A stretch of 34,291 nt of DNA from an uncultured Eubacterium sp. (GTDB lineage Bacteria > Bacillota > Clostridia > Lachnospirales > Lachnospiraceae). The stretch is from assembly GCA_905236735.1 (NCBI GenBank), contig CAJOOU010000082.1, positions 1 through 34,291 on the forward strand. Reading direction: 5' to 3'. Position 1 is the first letter of the stretch. Each line of letters starts with the position of its first letter. Positions 18,539 through 27,085 of this stretch are shown piece after piece. Both the position numbers and the translations under genes were made by a program. The notes under the pieces were generated by a model. The model was not told the DNA's origin and did not search any database. It worked only from the letters and a program-made list of their open reading frames with translations.

Positions 18539-19873
18539 ATGAAAGTATTTTTTGTTTCACTCGGATGTGATAAAAACCTTGTTGATTCTGAGGTTATGCT
18601 TGGCCTGCTTAAAGAAGGCGGGTATGAGATAACCGATAATGAAGATGAGGCTGATGTAGCGGTTGTAAATACCTGCAGTTTTATTCTTGATGCCCAGGAT
18701 GAAAGTGTCGAGACCATTTTACAGATGGCCGAAAAGAAAAACGAAAATCTTAAGGTACTTATCGTCACCGGATGTCTGGCACAAAGATATGAGGCAGAGA
18801 TTAAGACAGAGATACCTGAGGTTGATGCCGTGCTAGGCACAAATTCTTATGATAAGATTGTCGAAGCGGCAAATGAGGCGCTTGAGGGAAATTTTTATGA
18901 TGAATGTTCCCCGCTTAAAGGTATACCTGAGGTTAATACGGAAAGAATTATTTCCACGCCTTCCCACTATGCCTTTTTAAAAATAGCGGAGGGGTGTAAT
19001 AAAAAATGTACCTACTGCATTATTCCGTCGCTAAGGGGCTCCTACAGAAGTGTGCCCATGGAAAAGCTTGTTTCGGAAGCCCGTACGCTCGCCGAAAAAG
19101 GTGTGAAAGAGCTTATTCTTGTGGCTCAGGAGACCACGGTATACGGAATAGACCTTTATGGTAAAAAATCATTGCCGGAGCTTATAAGCAGACTGTCTGA
19201 GATAGAGCAAATAAGGTGGATAAGGATACTGTACTGTTATCCTGAGGAAATCACAGATGAGCTTATTAATGTGATTAAGACAAATGAAAAGGTCTGTCAT
19301 TATCTTGATTTACCTATCCAGCATGTAAATGATGATGTGCTAAAAAGCATGGGCAGAAGAACGACCAACAAGGAACTTTCGGGGCTCATTAAAAAGCTTA
19401 GGGAGGAGATACCGGACATTGCTCTTCGCACAACTCTTATTGCAGGCTTTCCAGGAGAGACAAACGAGGCTCACGAGGATGTGCTCAGGTTTATTAACGA
19501 AGCTGAATTTGACAGGCTCGGCTGCTTTACATACTCGAGAGAGGATGGCACGAAAGCGGCATGCTTTGAAAACCAGATTGCCGATGAGGTAAAAGCGTCA
19601 AGGCGCGATGATATTATGGAACTTCAAAGCGAGATTTGCGCCGATATTAACGAGGGCCTTATAGGCAATGAATACGAGGTGATTATTGACGGCTATATTC
19701 CGGAAGAAAACACCTATGTGGCGCGAAGCTTTCGGGATGCACCGGATGTTGACGGATATGTTTTTATAGAGACTGACCGCAAAAGCCTTTTGTCCGGAGA
19801 TATGGTCAGGGTAAAGATTAGCGGTGCTCATGAATATGATTTAATAGGAGAACTTACAGATGAATCTGCCTAA
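18539..19873 (+). CDS. rimO: Ribosomal protein S12 methylthiotransferase RimO
   Basis: VFFVSLGCDKNLVDSEVMLG; radical-SAM CNKKCTYCIIPSLRGSYRS; C-terminal TRAM-like region. ATG at 18539 preferred over TTG at 18530. Confidence 0.95.
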   Translation: MKVFFVSLGCDKNLVDSEVMLGLLKEGGYEITDNEDEADVAVVNTCSFILDAQDESVETILQMAEKKNENLKVLIVTGCLAQRYEAEIKTEIPEVDAVLGTNSYDKIVEAANEALEGNFYDECSPLKGIPEVNTERIISTPSHYAFLKIAEGCNKKCTYCIIPSLRGSYRSVPMEKLVSEARTLAEKGVKELILVAQETTVYGIDLYGKKSLPELISRLSEIEQIRWIRILYCYPEEITDELINVIKTNEKVCHYLDLPIQHVNDDVLKSMGRRTTNKELSGLIKKLREEIPDIALRTTLIAGFPGETNEAHEDVLRFINEAEFDRLGCFTYSREDGTKAACFENQIADEVKASRRDDIMELQSEICADINEGLIGNEYEVIIDGYIPEENTYVARSFRDAPDVDGYVFIETDRKSLLSGDMVRVKISGAHEYDLIGELTDESA

Positions 19874-20399
19874 TAAACTTACTGTATTAAGGGTTGTACT
19901 TATACCGTTTTTTGTGATTTTGCTTTTATTTGATTTGCCGATAGCAAACAGGGAAATCTGGGCGCTTGTTATCTTTATTGTGGCATCATTAACCGACCTT
20001 TTGGACGGTAAGATTGCACGAAAATACAATCTCGTTACGAATTTCGGCAAGTTCATGGACCCGCTTGCGGACAAGATGCTTGTCTGCAGTGCTATGATCT
20101 GCCTCGTGGAAAAAAGCAGGCTTTCCGCATGGATAGTTATTATTATTATATGCAGGGAATTTATAATCAGCGGTTTCAGACTTATTGCGGCCGAAAACAA
20201 TATTGTCATTGCAGCGGGCTGGTGGGGAAAGTTTAAAACCACCTTCCAGATGATAATGATAATACTTCTGATATTAAATATAGACAATGCATATTTTATG
20301 ATTTTGACACAGGCTGTCACCTATATAGCGCTTGCGCTTACTATAATATCTCTGGCTGATTATATAGTCAGAAACAAAGATGTTCTAAAAACAAATTAA
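19860..20399 (+). CDS. pgsA: CDP-diacylglycerol-glycerol-3-phosphate 3-phosphatidyltransferase
   Basis: MNLPNKLTVLRVVLIPFFV; CDP-OH-P signature DLLDGKIARKYNLVTNFGKFMDPLADK. Confidence 0.95.
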   Translation: MNLPNKLTVLRVVLIPFFVILLLFDLPIANREIWALVIFIVASLTDLLDGKIARKYNLVTNFGKFMDPLADKMLVCSAMICLVEKSRLSAWIVIIIICREFIISGFRLIAAENNIVIAAGWWGKFKTTFQMIMIILLILNIDNAYFMILTQAVTYIALALTIISLADYIVRNKDVLKTN

Positions 20400-20420
20400 A
20401 CAATCAGGTGTGAGGTGTGT

Positions 20421-20978
20421 ATGAGAGTTATAGCGGGAAGTAAAAGACATTTTACCTTAAAAACCGTGCCGGGAAAAAATACAAGACCGACACAGGACAG
20501 AATCAAGGAAACTCTTTTTAATATATTACAGACACGCATATACGGCACAAGATTTTTAGACCTTTTTGCCGGAAGCGGAGGCATAGGCATAGAGGCCTTA
20601 AGTCGCGGGGCGGAATTTGCGGTATTTGCGGACAATGATAAAAGGGCCGCAGCTGTAATAGAAGACAACCTTGAACATACCGGGTTTACAGAAAAAGCCC
20701 TTGTTATAAACAAAGACATTAAGGCCACGCTCCGTATGACGGAAAAACTGGAGCCTTTTGATATAATATTTATGGATCCGCCGTATTTTGAAGGACTCGA
20801 AAGGGAGGTGCTTGAGGCCCTTGCAGACAGTCCTGTGGTGAGTGATGATACGCTTATAATAGTGGAAGCCGATTTACATACCGGATTTGACTATGTAGAA
20901 GAAATCGGACTTAAAATCGTAAGAATTAAAGAATACAAAACAAATATGCATGTATTCATTGAAAGACAGGAGAAATAA
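20421..20978 (+). CDS. rsmD: 16S rRNA (guanine(966)-N(2))-methyltransferase RsmD
   Basis: [11 protein letters not shown]...[14 protein letters not shown]...[19 protein letters not shown]...IIFMDPPY. Confidence 0.94.
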   Translation: MRVIAGSKRHFTLKTVPGKNTRPTQDRIKETLFNILQTRIYGTRFLDLFAGSGGIGIEALSRGAEFAVFADNDKRAAAVIEDNLEHTGFTEKALVINKDIKATLRMTEKLEPFDIIFMDPPYFEGLEREVLEALADSPVVSDDTLIIVEADLHTGFDYVEEIGLKIVRIKEYKTNMHVFIERQEK

Positions 20979-20980
20979 AA

Positions 20981-21487
20981 ATGAAGAGAGCGATTTATCC
21001 GGGGAGTTTTGATCCATGTACTCTGGGGCATCTTGATATAATAAAAAGAGCCTCAAAAATGGTGGATGAACTGGTTGTCGGGGTGCTGATAAACAAGGCA
21101 AAAACACCATTGTTTTCAACTGAATATCGTGTTAGTATGTTAAAAGAGGTCGTAAGAGATCTGCCTAATGTTAAGGTTGAATCTTTTGAGGGATTGCTTG
21201 CTGATTATGCAAGAGAAAAAGATGCAAATATCATAGTGAGAGGCCTTAGGGTTGTCACGGATTTTGAGTTTGAACTTCAGGTGGCACAGACCAACAGAAT
21301 GCTCAACTCTGATCTGGAAACCGTATTTTTGACAACAAGCCTTGAGTATTCGTATTTAAGTTCTACAACCGTCAGAGAGACGGCTGCATTCGGCGGAGAT
21401 GTTTCCAAATTCGTACCGCCTGAGCTTACAGATAAAATATATGAAAGAATTAAAGAAGTAATTAAGGAGGGGGAAAATGAGCAGTAG
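20981..21487 (+). CDS. coaD: Phosphopantetheine adenylyltransferase
   Basis: [35 protein letters not shown]. Confidence 0.96.
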   Translation: MKRAIYPGSFDPCTLGHLDIIKRASKMVDELVVGVLINKAKTPLFSTEYRVSMLKEVVRDLPNVKVESFEGLLADYAREKDANIIVRGLRVVTDFEFELQVAQTNRMLNSDLETVFLTTSLEYSYLSSTTVRETAAFGGDVSKFVPPELTDKIYERIKEVIKEGENEQ

Positions 21488-22082
21488 AATTGAACAGCTT
21501 ATCGAAGAAATCGAAGATTATATTTCAGATTGCAAGTATCAGCCTTTTTCACAGTCAAAGATTATTGTAGATAAGGACGAACTTGAGGAACTTTTGGATG
21601 AATTAAAAAGTAAAACTCCTGAAGAAATCAGAAGATACCAGAAAATCATATCAAACAAGGATGCCATTCTTTCTGATGCACAAAAGCAGGCAGATAATAT
21701 TATTGCTCAGGCTCAGATTCAGACAAATGAGCTTGTTTCAGAGCATGAAATCATGCAAAGAGCATTTGCCCAGGGCAATGAGGTGATTGTCAATGCCACA
21801 AATCAGGCTCAGGAGATACTGGATAAGGCAACAAGCGATGCCAATGCCATAAGAACAAGCGCCATTGCCTATGTGGATGATATGCTTATGAATATTGAGA
21901 GACTTCTTTCCGGAACAATTGATGCCTCAAATCAGAGACAGGAGTCACTTGTAAAGAGTCTTCAGGCAAGTCTTGATATTGTTACGGCAAACAGGATAGA
22001 ACTCAATCCGCCGGAGGCTGCTCCATCTGATGCTGCTCCTGAAACGACTGAAGACAATCAGGAAGAAAAGAAGGCACAGTAA
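21477..22082 (+). CDS. Coiled-coil protein (ATPase/DivIVA-like, function unknown) linked to coaD
   Basis: Long heptad-rich Ala/Gln helical region; overlaps coaD by 11 nt. Confidence 0.6.
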   Translation: MSSRIEQLIEEIEDYISDCKYQPFSQSKIIVDKDELEELLDELKSKTPEEIRRYQKIISNKDAILSDAQKQADNIIAQAQIQTNELVSEHEIMQRAFAQGNEVIVNATNQAQEILDKATSDANAIRTSAIAYVDDMLMNIERLLSGTIDASNQRQESLVKSLQASLDIVTANRIELNPPEAAPSDAAPETTEDNQEEKKAQ

Positions 22083-23528
22083 ATGGGAAAACTGGAATCA
22101 CTTAACCCCGGCAGAGTATTTTACTATTTTGAGGAAATCGCTTCGATTCCTCATGGTTCGGGAAATACAAAAGAAATATGCGATTACATATGCAATTTTG
22201 CAAAAAACAATTCCTTAAAATATCACAGGGACAGCGCCGGAAATGTCATTATATATAAAGAAGCGTCATCGGGCTATGAAAATTCCCCATCAGTAATTTT
22301 GCAGGGACATATGGATATGGTCTGTGAAAAAGAAGACGATGTGGTGTTTGACTTTGAAAAAGACGGTCTCAGACTTTGCGTGGACGGAGATAATATTACC
22401 GCAGAAGGTACGACGCTTGGCGGAGATGACGGCATTGCCGTGGCAATGATACTGGCTGCGCTTGAAGATAAGGAATTAAAGCATCCGGCAATTGAGGCTG
22501 TAATTACTACGGATGAAGAAATAGGACTTGTCGGAGCGAAGGCTCTGGATATGTCACTTATTTCGTCAAAGCGTCTGATAAATATAGACTCTGAAGGGGA
22601 AGGCGTTTTTTTGACATCCTGCGCCGGAGGTGTGGATTGTGACAGCTCTTTTGAACTTGAATACAAACCTTTTGCGGGAGAGTGTTTTTTGCTTAGCGTA
22701 AAGGGACTCGAGGGAGGACATTCCGGCAGTGAAATTGATAAGGAAAGGGCAAATGCCATAACCCTTATTGGCAGGGCGCTCGGAATGCTTTCGGAAAGTG
22801 TTTCGTTTGAGATTTTTGAGGTGAGCGGAGGCCAGAAGACCAATGCAATTCCAAGAAAAACCGTTGCTTTAATTGCTGCTGCGCCGGAGGATGTAGACAG
22901 GCTCATAAGTAAAATTGATGAAATTGACGGGATTTTCAGAAATGAGTTCAGGGTGACAGATCCAGGGCTCAGGGTGAGTATCTCAGCGGCCGAAAGGTTT
23001 GACAGGGTGCTTAAACCTGCTTCCAAGGCATCGGTTCTTTCTTTTCTCAGGCTTTTACCTCAGGGAGTTATGGGATACAGCAAAGAGATTTCCGGTCTTG
23101 TTGAAACATCACTTAATCCCGGAATCATGAAATGTGAAGATGGAAAATTTATAGTATATACCTCGATAAGAAGCAGCGTTTTGTCAAAAAAAGAAGAGCT
23201 GCTTGAAAAAATCAGAGTGCTTACCGCTGTTTGCGGAGGAAGTATGACATCCTTCGGAGATTATCCGGGATGGGAATACAATCCGGAGTCTTTGCTAAGG
23301 CCCATATTCGCCGAAACATATAAAGAACTTACCGGGAAAGAGTCAAAACTGGAGGCTATACATGCCGGACTTGAATGCGGTCTCTTTGCCGGGGGCATTG
23401 ATAATCTTGATGCGATTGCTCTTGGTCCGGATTTGTGGGATATTCATACTCCGGGAGAGACGCTCGGTATTTCTTCCACGGAAAGGACTTACAACCTTAT
23501 TTGCAGGGTTTTGGAAAAACTAAAATAA
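22083..23528 (+). CDS. pepD: Aminoacyl-histidine dipeptidase (M20 family, PepD)
   Basis: FEEIASIPHGSGNTKEICDY; LQGHMDMVCEK; TTLGGDDGIAVAM; TTDEEIGLVGA; LEGGHSGSEI. Confidence 0.94.
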   Translation: MGKLESLNPGRVFYYFEEIASIPHGSGNTKEICDYICNFAKNNSLKYHRDSAGNVIIYKEASSGYENSPSVILQGHMDMVCEKEDDVVFDFEKDGLRLCVDGDNITAEGTTLGGDDGIAVAMILAALEDKELKHPAIEAVITTDEEIGLVGAKALDMSLISSKRLINIDSEGEGVFLTSCAGGVDCDSSFELEYKPFAGECFLLSVKGLEGGHSGSEIDKERANAITLIGRALGMLSESVSFEIFEVSGGQKTNAIPRKTVALIAAAPEDVDRLISKIDEIDGIFRNEFRVTDPGLRVSISAAERFDRVLKPASKASVLSFLRLLPQGVMGYSKEISGLVETSLNPGIMKCEDGKFIVYTSIRSSVLSKKEELLEKIRVLTAVCGGSMTSFGDYPGWEYNPESLLRPIFAETYKELTGKESKLEAIHAGLECGLFAGGIDNLDAIALGPDLWDIHTPGETLGISSTERTYNLICRVLEKLK

Positions 23529-23529
23529 A

Positions 23530-24486
23530 ATGAGAGAGATTTCGGTTGGAGTAAACGAAGCCGGACAGAGGATGGATAAACTGATATTTAAATATCTGCC
23601 GAATGCTCCGAAAAGCTTTGTTTACAAAATGCTTAGGAAAAAGAATATTACCCTTAACAGGAAAAAAGCTGAAGGGAAAGAAAAGCTGAAAGAGGGAGAT
23701 GTTATATCCCTCTTTTTTTCTGATGAAACTTTTGAGAAATTTTCGGGAACTGCTATGTCTGCTTATTTGGGGCATTCTCATATAGATGTAATATACGAAG
23801 ACGATAATGTACTGATTTTGAATAAACCGGCAGGAGTTCTTTCACAGAAATCTTCACAGGATGATGTATCCTTAAATGAGGAGATTATTTCCTATCTTTC
23901 GGAAAAGGGGGAAATAGATGCAGAATCTCTTAAAACCTTTAAGCCGGCCGTTGTTAACCGCCTCGACAGAAATACAGCCGGGATAATACTTTGCGGCAAA
24001 ACCCTTTTTGCACTTCAGAAACTCTCGGAGATTATAAGAGAGCGCTCAATCCGCAAAATATACAGGTGTATAGTAAGCGGCGAGATTGAGCGCGAAAAAA
24101 CCATAGAAGGGTATCTGTTAAAGGATGAAAAATCAAACAGGGTAAGCATTTTCAAAAACAAAAAAGAAGGTGCTTCCTACATAAAAACGGGGTATAGTCC
24201 GATAAAACACTCTGACGGCTTTACTCTTCTTGAGGTAGACCTTATTACCGGAAAGAGTCATCAGATAAGGGCGCATCTGTCATCCATAGGCCATCCTATT
24301 TTGGGTGATGTAAAATACGGCGGTAAAAAGACGGGAAAGTATTCTTATCAGATGCTCTATGCCGCCAGGGTGGTATTTCCCAAAATGGAAGGGGAGATGG
24401 CGTATCTGTCGGGTAAAGTATTTGAGGCGCCGGCTCCGCCGGAGTTTGATGCGGCTTTTGAAAAGAATTTTAGGATGAGTAAATAA
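23530..24486 (+). CDS. RluA-family ribosomal large subunit pseudouridine synthase
   Basis: S4-like N-terminus; VVNRLDRNTAGIILCGK catalytic motif; GKSHQIRAHLSSIGHPILGDVKYGG. Confidence 0.93.
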   Translation: MREISVGVNEAGQRMDKLIFKYLPNAPKSFVYKMLRKKNITLNRKKAEGKEKLKEGDVISLFFSDETFEKFSGTAMSAYLGHSHIDVIYEDDNVLILNKPAGVLSQKSSQDDVSLNEEIISYLSEKGEIDAESLKTFKPAVVNRLDRNTAGIILCGKTLFALQKLSEIIRERSIRKIYRCIVSGEIEREKTIEGYLLKDEKSNRVSIFKNKKEGASYIKTGYSPIKHSDGFTLLEVDLITGKSHQIRAHLSSIGHPILGDVKYGGKKTGKYSYQMLYAARVVFPKMEGEMAYLSGKVFEAPAPPEFDAAFEKNFRMSK

Positions 24487-24654
24487 AAAACATATATTTA
24501 TATTGTGATAATAACACAAAGTTTTTTGTATATATTGACCAAAGGTTTTGTACAAAAATCCGAACAATCTATACAAAATCCTCCTGTCTTTAGGCAATTT
24601 TTCACAAATAAAAAATTTTTTTTAGTGAAAATGTACAAAAAAATCAAAAAATCA

Positions 24655-24683
24655 TTGCCTTGTTTCGCCAAAAATACTATAAT
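24655..24683 (+). promoter_or_regulatory. sigmaA-like promoter of the FAD-dependent oxidoreductase gene
   Basis: TTGCCT - 17 nt - TATAAT, 45 nt upstream of the ATG, with taggagg RBS. Confidence 0.65.
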
Positions 24684-24728
24684 TATGTCAGTTTGCAAAA
24701 CAATATATTTGTATAGGAGGATAATACA

Positions 24729-26297
24729 ATGAAACAGATGGAAGCAGATGTTGTAGTAGTAGCCTGCGGTATGTCAGGTCTTGCTGCTTTAACACAGGCT
24801 CAGGAAAGTCTTAACGCAACAGGCGGCGGAAAGGCAATCGCATTCGAGAAATCAGGTACTTCAGGCGGATCGGCTAATATGGGAATGGCTCTTCTTGCCT
24901 TTGAGTCACAGATGCAGAAAGAGCAGATGTATAATGACTTCACAAAGGATGATGCTTTTAACTTCTTTATGGAGTATGTACATTGGCGTTCAGATGCAAA
25001 ACTTGTTCGTCGCTGGTTCAACCAGTCTTCAGAGACTATTGAGTGGCTTCAGAATATGGGTGTTGAGTTCCTTGGCGTTTACAAATACTTCAAGAACTCA
25101 CATGCAACACAGCATATCGTAAAGACTCCGGGCTCAAACAAGCCTTGCGAGAGATGTGCATCTATCATGAACAAGACGATTACATCTTACGCACAGGAAA
25201 TCGGTGCTGAGATTGTATTCAATACACCTGTTAAAAAGATTCTTACAGGTTCTAAGGGACAGGTAAGAGGAGTTATCGCAGTAGATGAGAACGGTGAAGA
25301 AATCGAGTGCCTTTGCAATGCAGTAATCGTTGCTACAGGTGGTATCGGTAACAATGTAGATATGATCGAGCAGTACATGGGATGGAAATGGGGCGTTGAT
25401 ATGTTCACATTCCGTATCCCGGGTATTGACGGTGACGGTCTTAATATGGTATGGGATATCGGCGGAAAGAAAGCAAAAGTTAACATGGAGGTAACATACA
25501 ATACTCCTGGTACAACAGATATCTTCAAGACACTTTCAGAGACAATGAGACAGCCTAACCTCATGGTTAACCTTCAGGGTAAGAGATTTATCAATGAGGA
25601 AATCATGGATAACACAACATTTACAGGTAACTCACTTCTTCTTCAGAAGGGACATCAGGGCTTTACTATCATCGATCAGGATATCGTTGATTGCTACAAA
25701 GAGCACGGCCTTGACTATATTACATATCACCATGGTGTTACACACATGGATAAGTGGGATGAAGAGCTTGAGCTTTACTTAAACGGTGGTACAATCGAAG
25801 CTTCAGGTCTTTCAGACCTTCACGATGGTAAGGACGATGTTTCAAGCGGCCAGGTTAACTTCTGGAAGTTCGATTCTATCGAAGAGCTTTGCGCTACTAC
25901 AGGAATCGATGAGAAGAACCTTAAGGCTACAATCGCTGAGTACAATGATATGTGCAACGGAAACATGAGAGGTTATGACTGGCAGTTCACAAAGGATCAC
26001 AGATTCCTTAAGCCAATCAAAACAGCTCCGTTCTATGTGGCTCGTCACTTACCTGGCGGATATGGCTCACTCGGCGGTATCGAGGTTGATGAGAACATGG
26101 CTTGCCTTGACAACGATTACAAGCCGATTCCGGGACTTTATGCCTGCGGTAATGATACTGCTACAGTATTTGCTGATTCATACTGCTTCTACAATCCGGG
26201 TTCAACAATGTCATACGCTGTAAACTCAGGTCGTATCGCTGGTATGGAAGCCGTTAAGTATATGGATTCAGATGACTTTATCGATCCTGAAGAGTAA
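24729..26297 (+). CDS. FAD-dependent oxidoreductase (fumarate reductase/ketosteroid dehydrogenase flavoprotein superfamily), substrate unknown
   Basis: N-terminal ADVVVVACGMSGLAAL; AVIVATGGIGNN; IPGLYACGND; MSYAVNSGRIAGMEAVKY. Confidence 0.88.
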   Translation: MKQMEADVVVVACGMSGLAALTQAQESLNATGGGKAIAFEKSGTSGGSANMGMALLAFESQMQKEQMYNDFTKDDAFNFFMEYVHWRSDAKLVRRWFNQSSETIEWLQNMGVEFLGVYKYFKNSHATQHIVKTPGSNKPCERCASIMNKTITSYAQEIGAEIVFNTPVKKILTGSKGQVRGVIAVDENGEEIECLCNAVIVATGGIGNNVDMIEQYMGWKWGVDMFTFRIPGIDGDGLNMVWDIGGKKAKVNMEVTYNTPGTTDIFKTLSETMRQPNLMVNLQGKRFINEEIMDNTTFTGNSLLLQKGHQGFTIIDQDIVDCYKEHGLDYITYHHGVTHMDKWDEELELYLNGGTIEASGLSDLHDGKDDVSSGQVNFWKFDSIEELCATTGIDEKNLKATIAEYNDMCNGNMRGYDWQFTKDHRFLKPIKTAPFYVARHLPGGYGSLGGIEVDENMACLDNDYKPIPGLYACGNDTATVFADSYCFYNPGSTMSYAVNSGRIAGMEAVKYMDSDDFIDPEE

Positions 26298-26375
26298 AAG
26301 GAAAAATTAATCTCGTAATAAGTGTTATGGGGGTAATAAATATTACAGAGATATTTTTAAACAAACTTACAGGGG

Positions 26376-26410
26376 ATGAGGTAGATTGGGAATTTCTTAA
26401 TCTGCCTCAT
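26376..26410 (+). terminator. Likely terminator after the FAD-dependent oxidoreductase
   Basis: ATGAGGTAGATT-gggaatttctt-AATCTGCCTCAT (12-bp stem with one G-U) followed by TTCTT. Confidence 0.7.
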
Positions 26411-26434
26411 TTCTTGTGAAATCGGAAGGTTATT

Positions 26435-26938
26435 ATGCAAAAAAATAAAAAGAATGTAACTGAATATGTGGTTGACAGAGACTGGTCAATTATCATATCC
26501 GAAGATAAGGATACGGATGTTTTTCTTTATAATGCAAAAAGCCGTAATGCTAAATTTATTTTAAAGCAGCAGGGCAGAATTGAAAATCCCGACGAGTATG
26601 TGCTTGATGTTATCCGCAATATTGACAAATTCAAAGATGATATAGTCTTTGACAAGGAAGTGGATCCAAAACATATAGTTGATGAGATTTCAAAACTTTA
26701 TAAAACCTGCCGCGGCGAAAAGGAATTTCAGGCCAACATTGCTTATATGATTTTAGGGGCAATAAGCAAGACATATAATGATATGGAAGAGGCTGGAGAC
26801 GGATTTAAAACAGAAGACTCTAATGTCCATGTAAATATCATGAAAACAGTACACAGAGTCGGAGAGATGCTCGAAAGTGTTGAGAGCAGGGATGGTTTGG
26901 TTAATGCTGTTGCAAATAATAAGACGAGTCCTTTTTAA
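26435..26938 (+). CDS. Hypothetical protein, no family recognised
   Basis: 167-aa ORF with sequence-wide coding character, flanked by intergenic regions; ATG preceded by cggaaggtt. Confidence 0.7.
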   Translation: MQKNKKNVTEYVVDRDWSIIISEDKDTDVFLYNAKSRNAKFILKQQGRIENPDEYVLDVIRNIDKFKDDIVFDKEVDPKHIVDEISKLYKTCRGEKEFQANIAYMILGAISKTYNDMEEAGDGFKTEDSNVHVNIMKTVHRVGEMLESVESRDGLVNAVANNKTSPF

Positions 26939-26967
26939 TTACTTTTTTTCATTTAAAACAGTTAGGC

Positions 26968-26997
26968 TTGAGTAACATATATTTCCTGTGATACACT
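26968..26997 (+). promoter_or_regulatory. Candidate extended -10 promoter of the Fe-S flavoprotein operon
   Basis: TTGAGT - 18 nt - TACACT with TG at the extended -10 position. Confidence 0.45.
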
Positions 26998-27085
26998 CAA
27001 AACATCTGTAAAAGGTAGATTTAATATATGGCACATTTTATAAGCATTTGGTAATATCCCGTGATATTACGGAAGGAGGCAAAAA

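Noticed and set aside
22274-23026. 250-aa minus-strand ORF inside pepD
   Set aside because: Antisense to a well-supported M20 peptidase; Ser/Pro-rich low-complexity translation typical of a shadow ORF; no RBS or recognisable domain.
24500-24540. TTGTG-ataataa-CACAA followed by AGTTTTTTG as an RluA-gene terminator
   Set aside because: Only a 5-bp AT-rich stem; too weak to call confidently.
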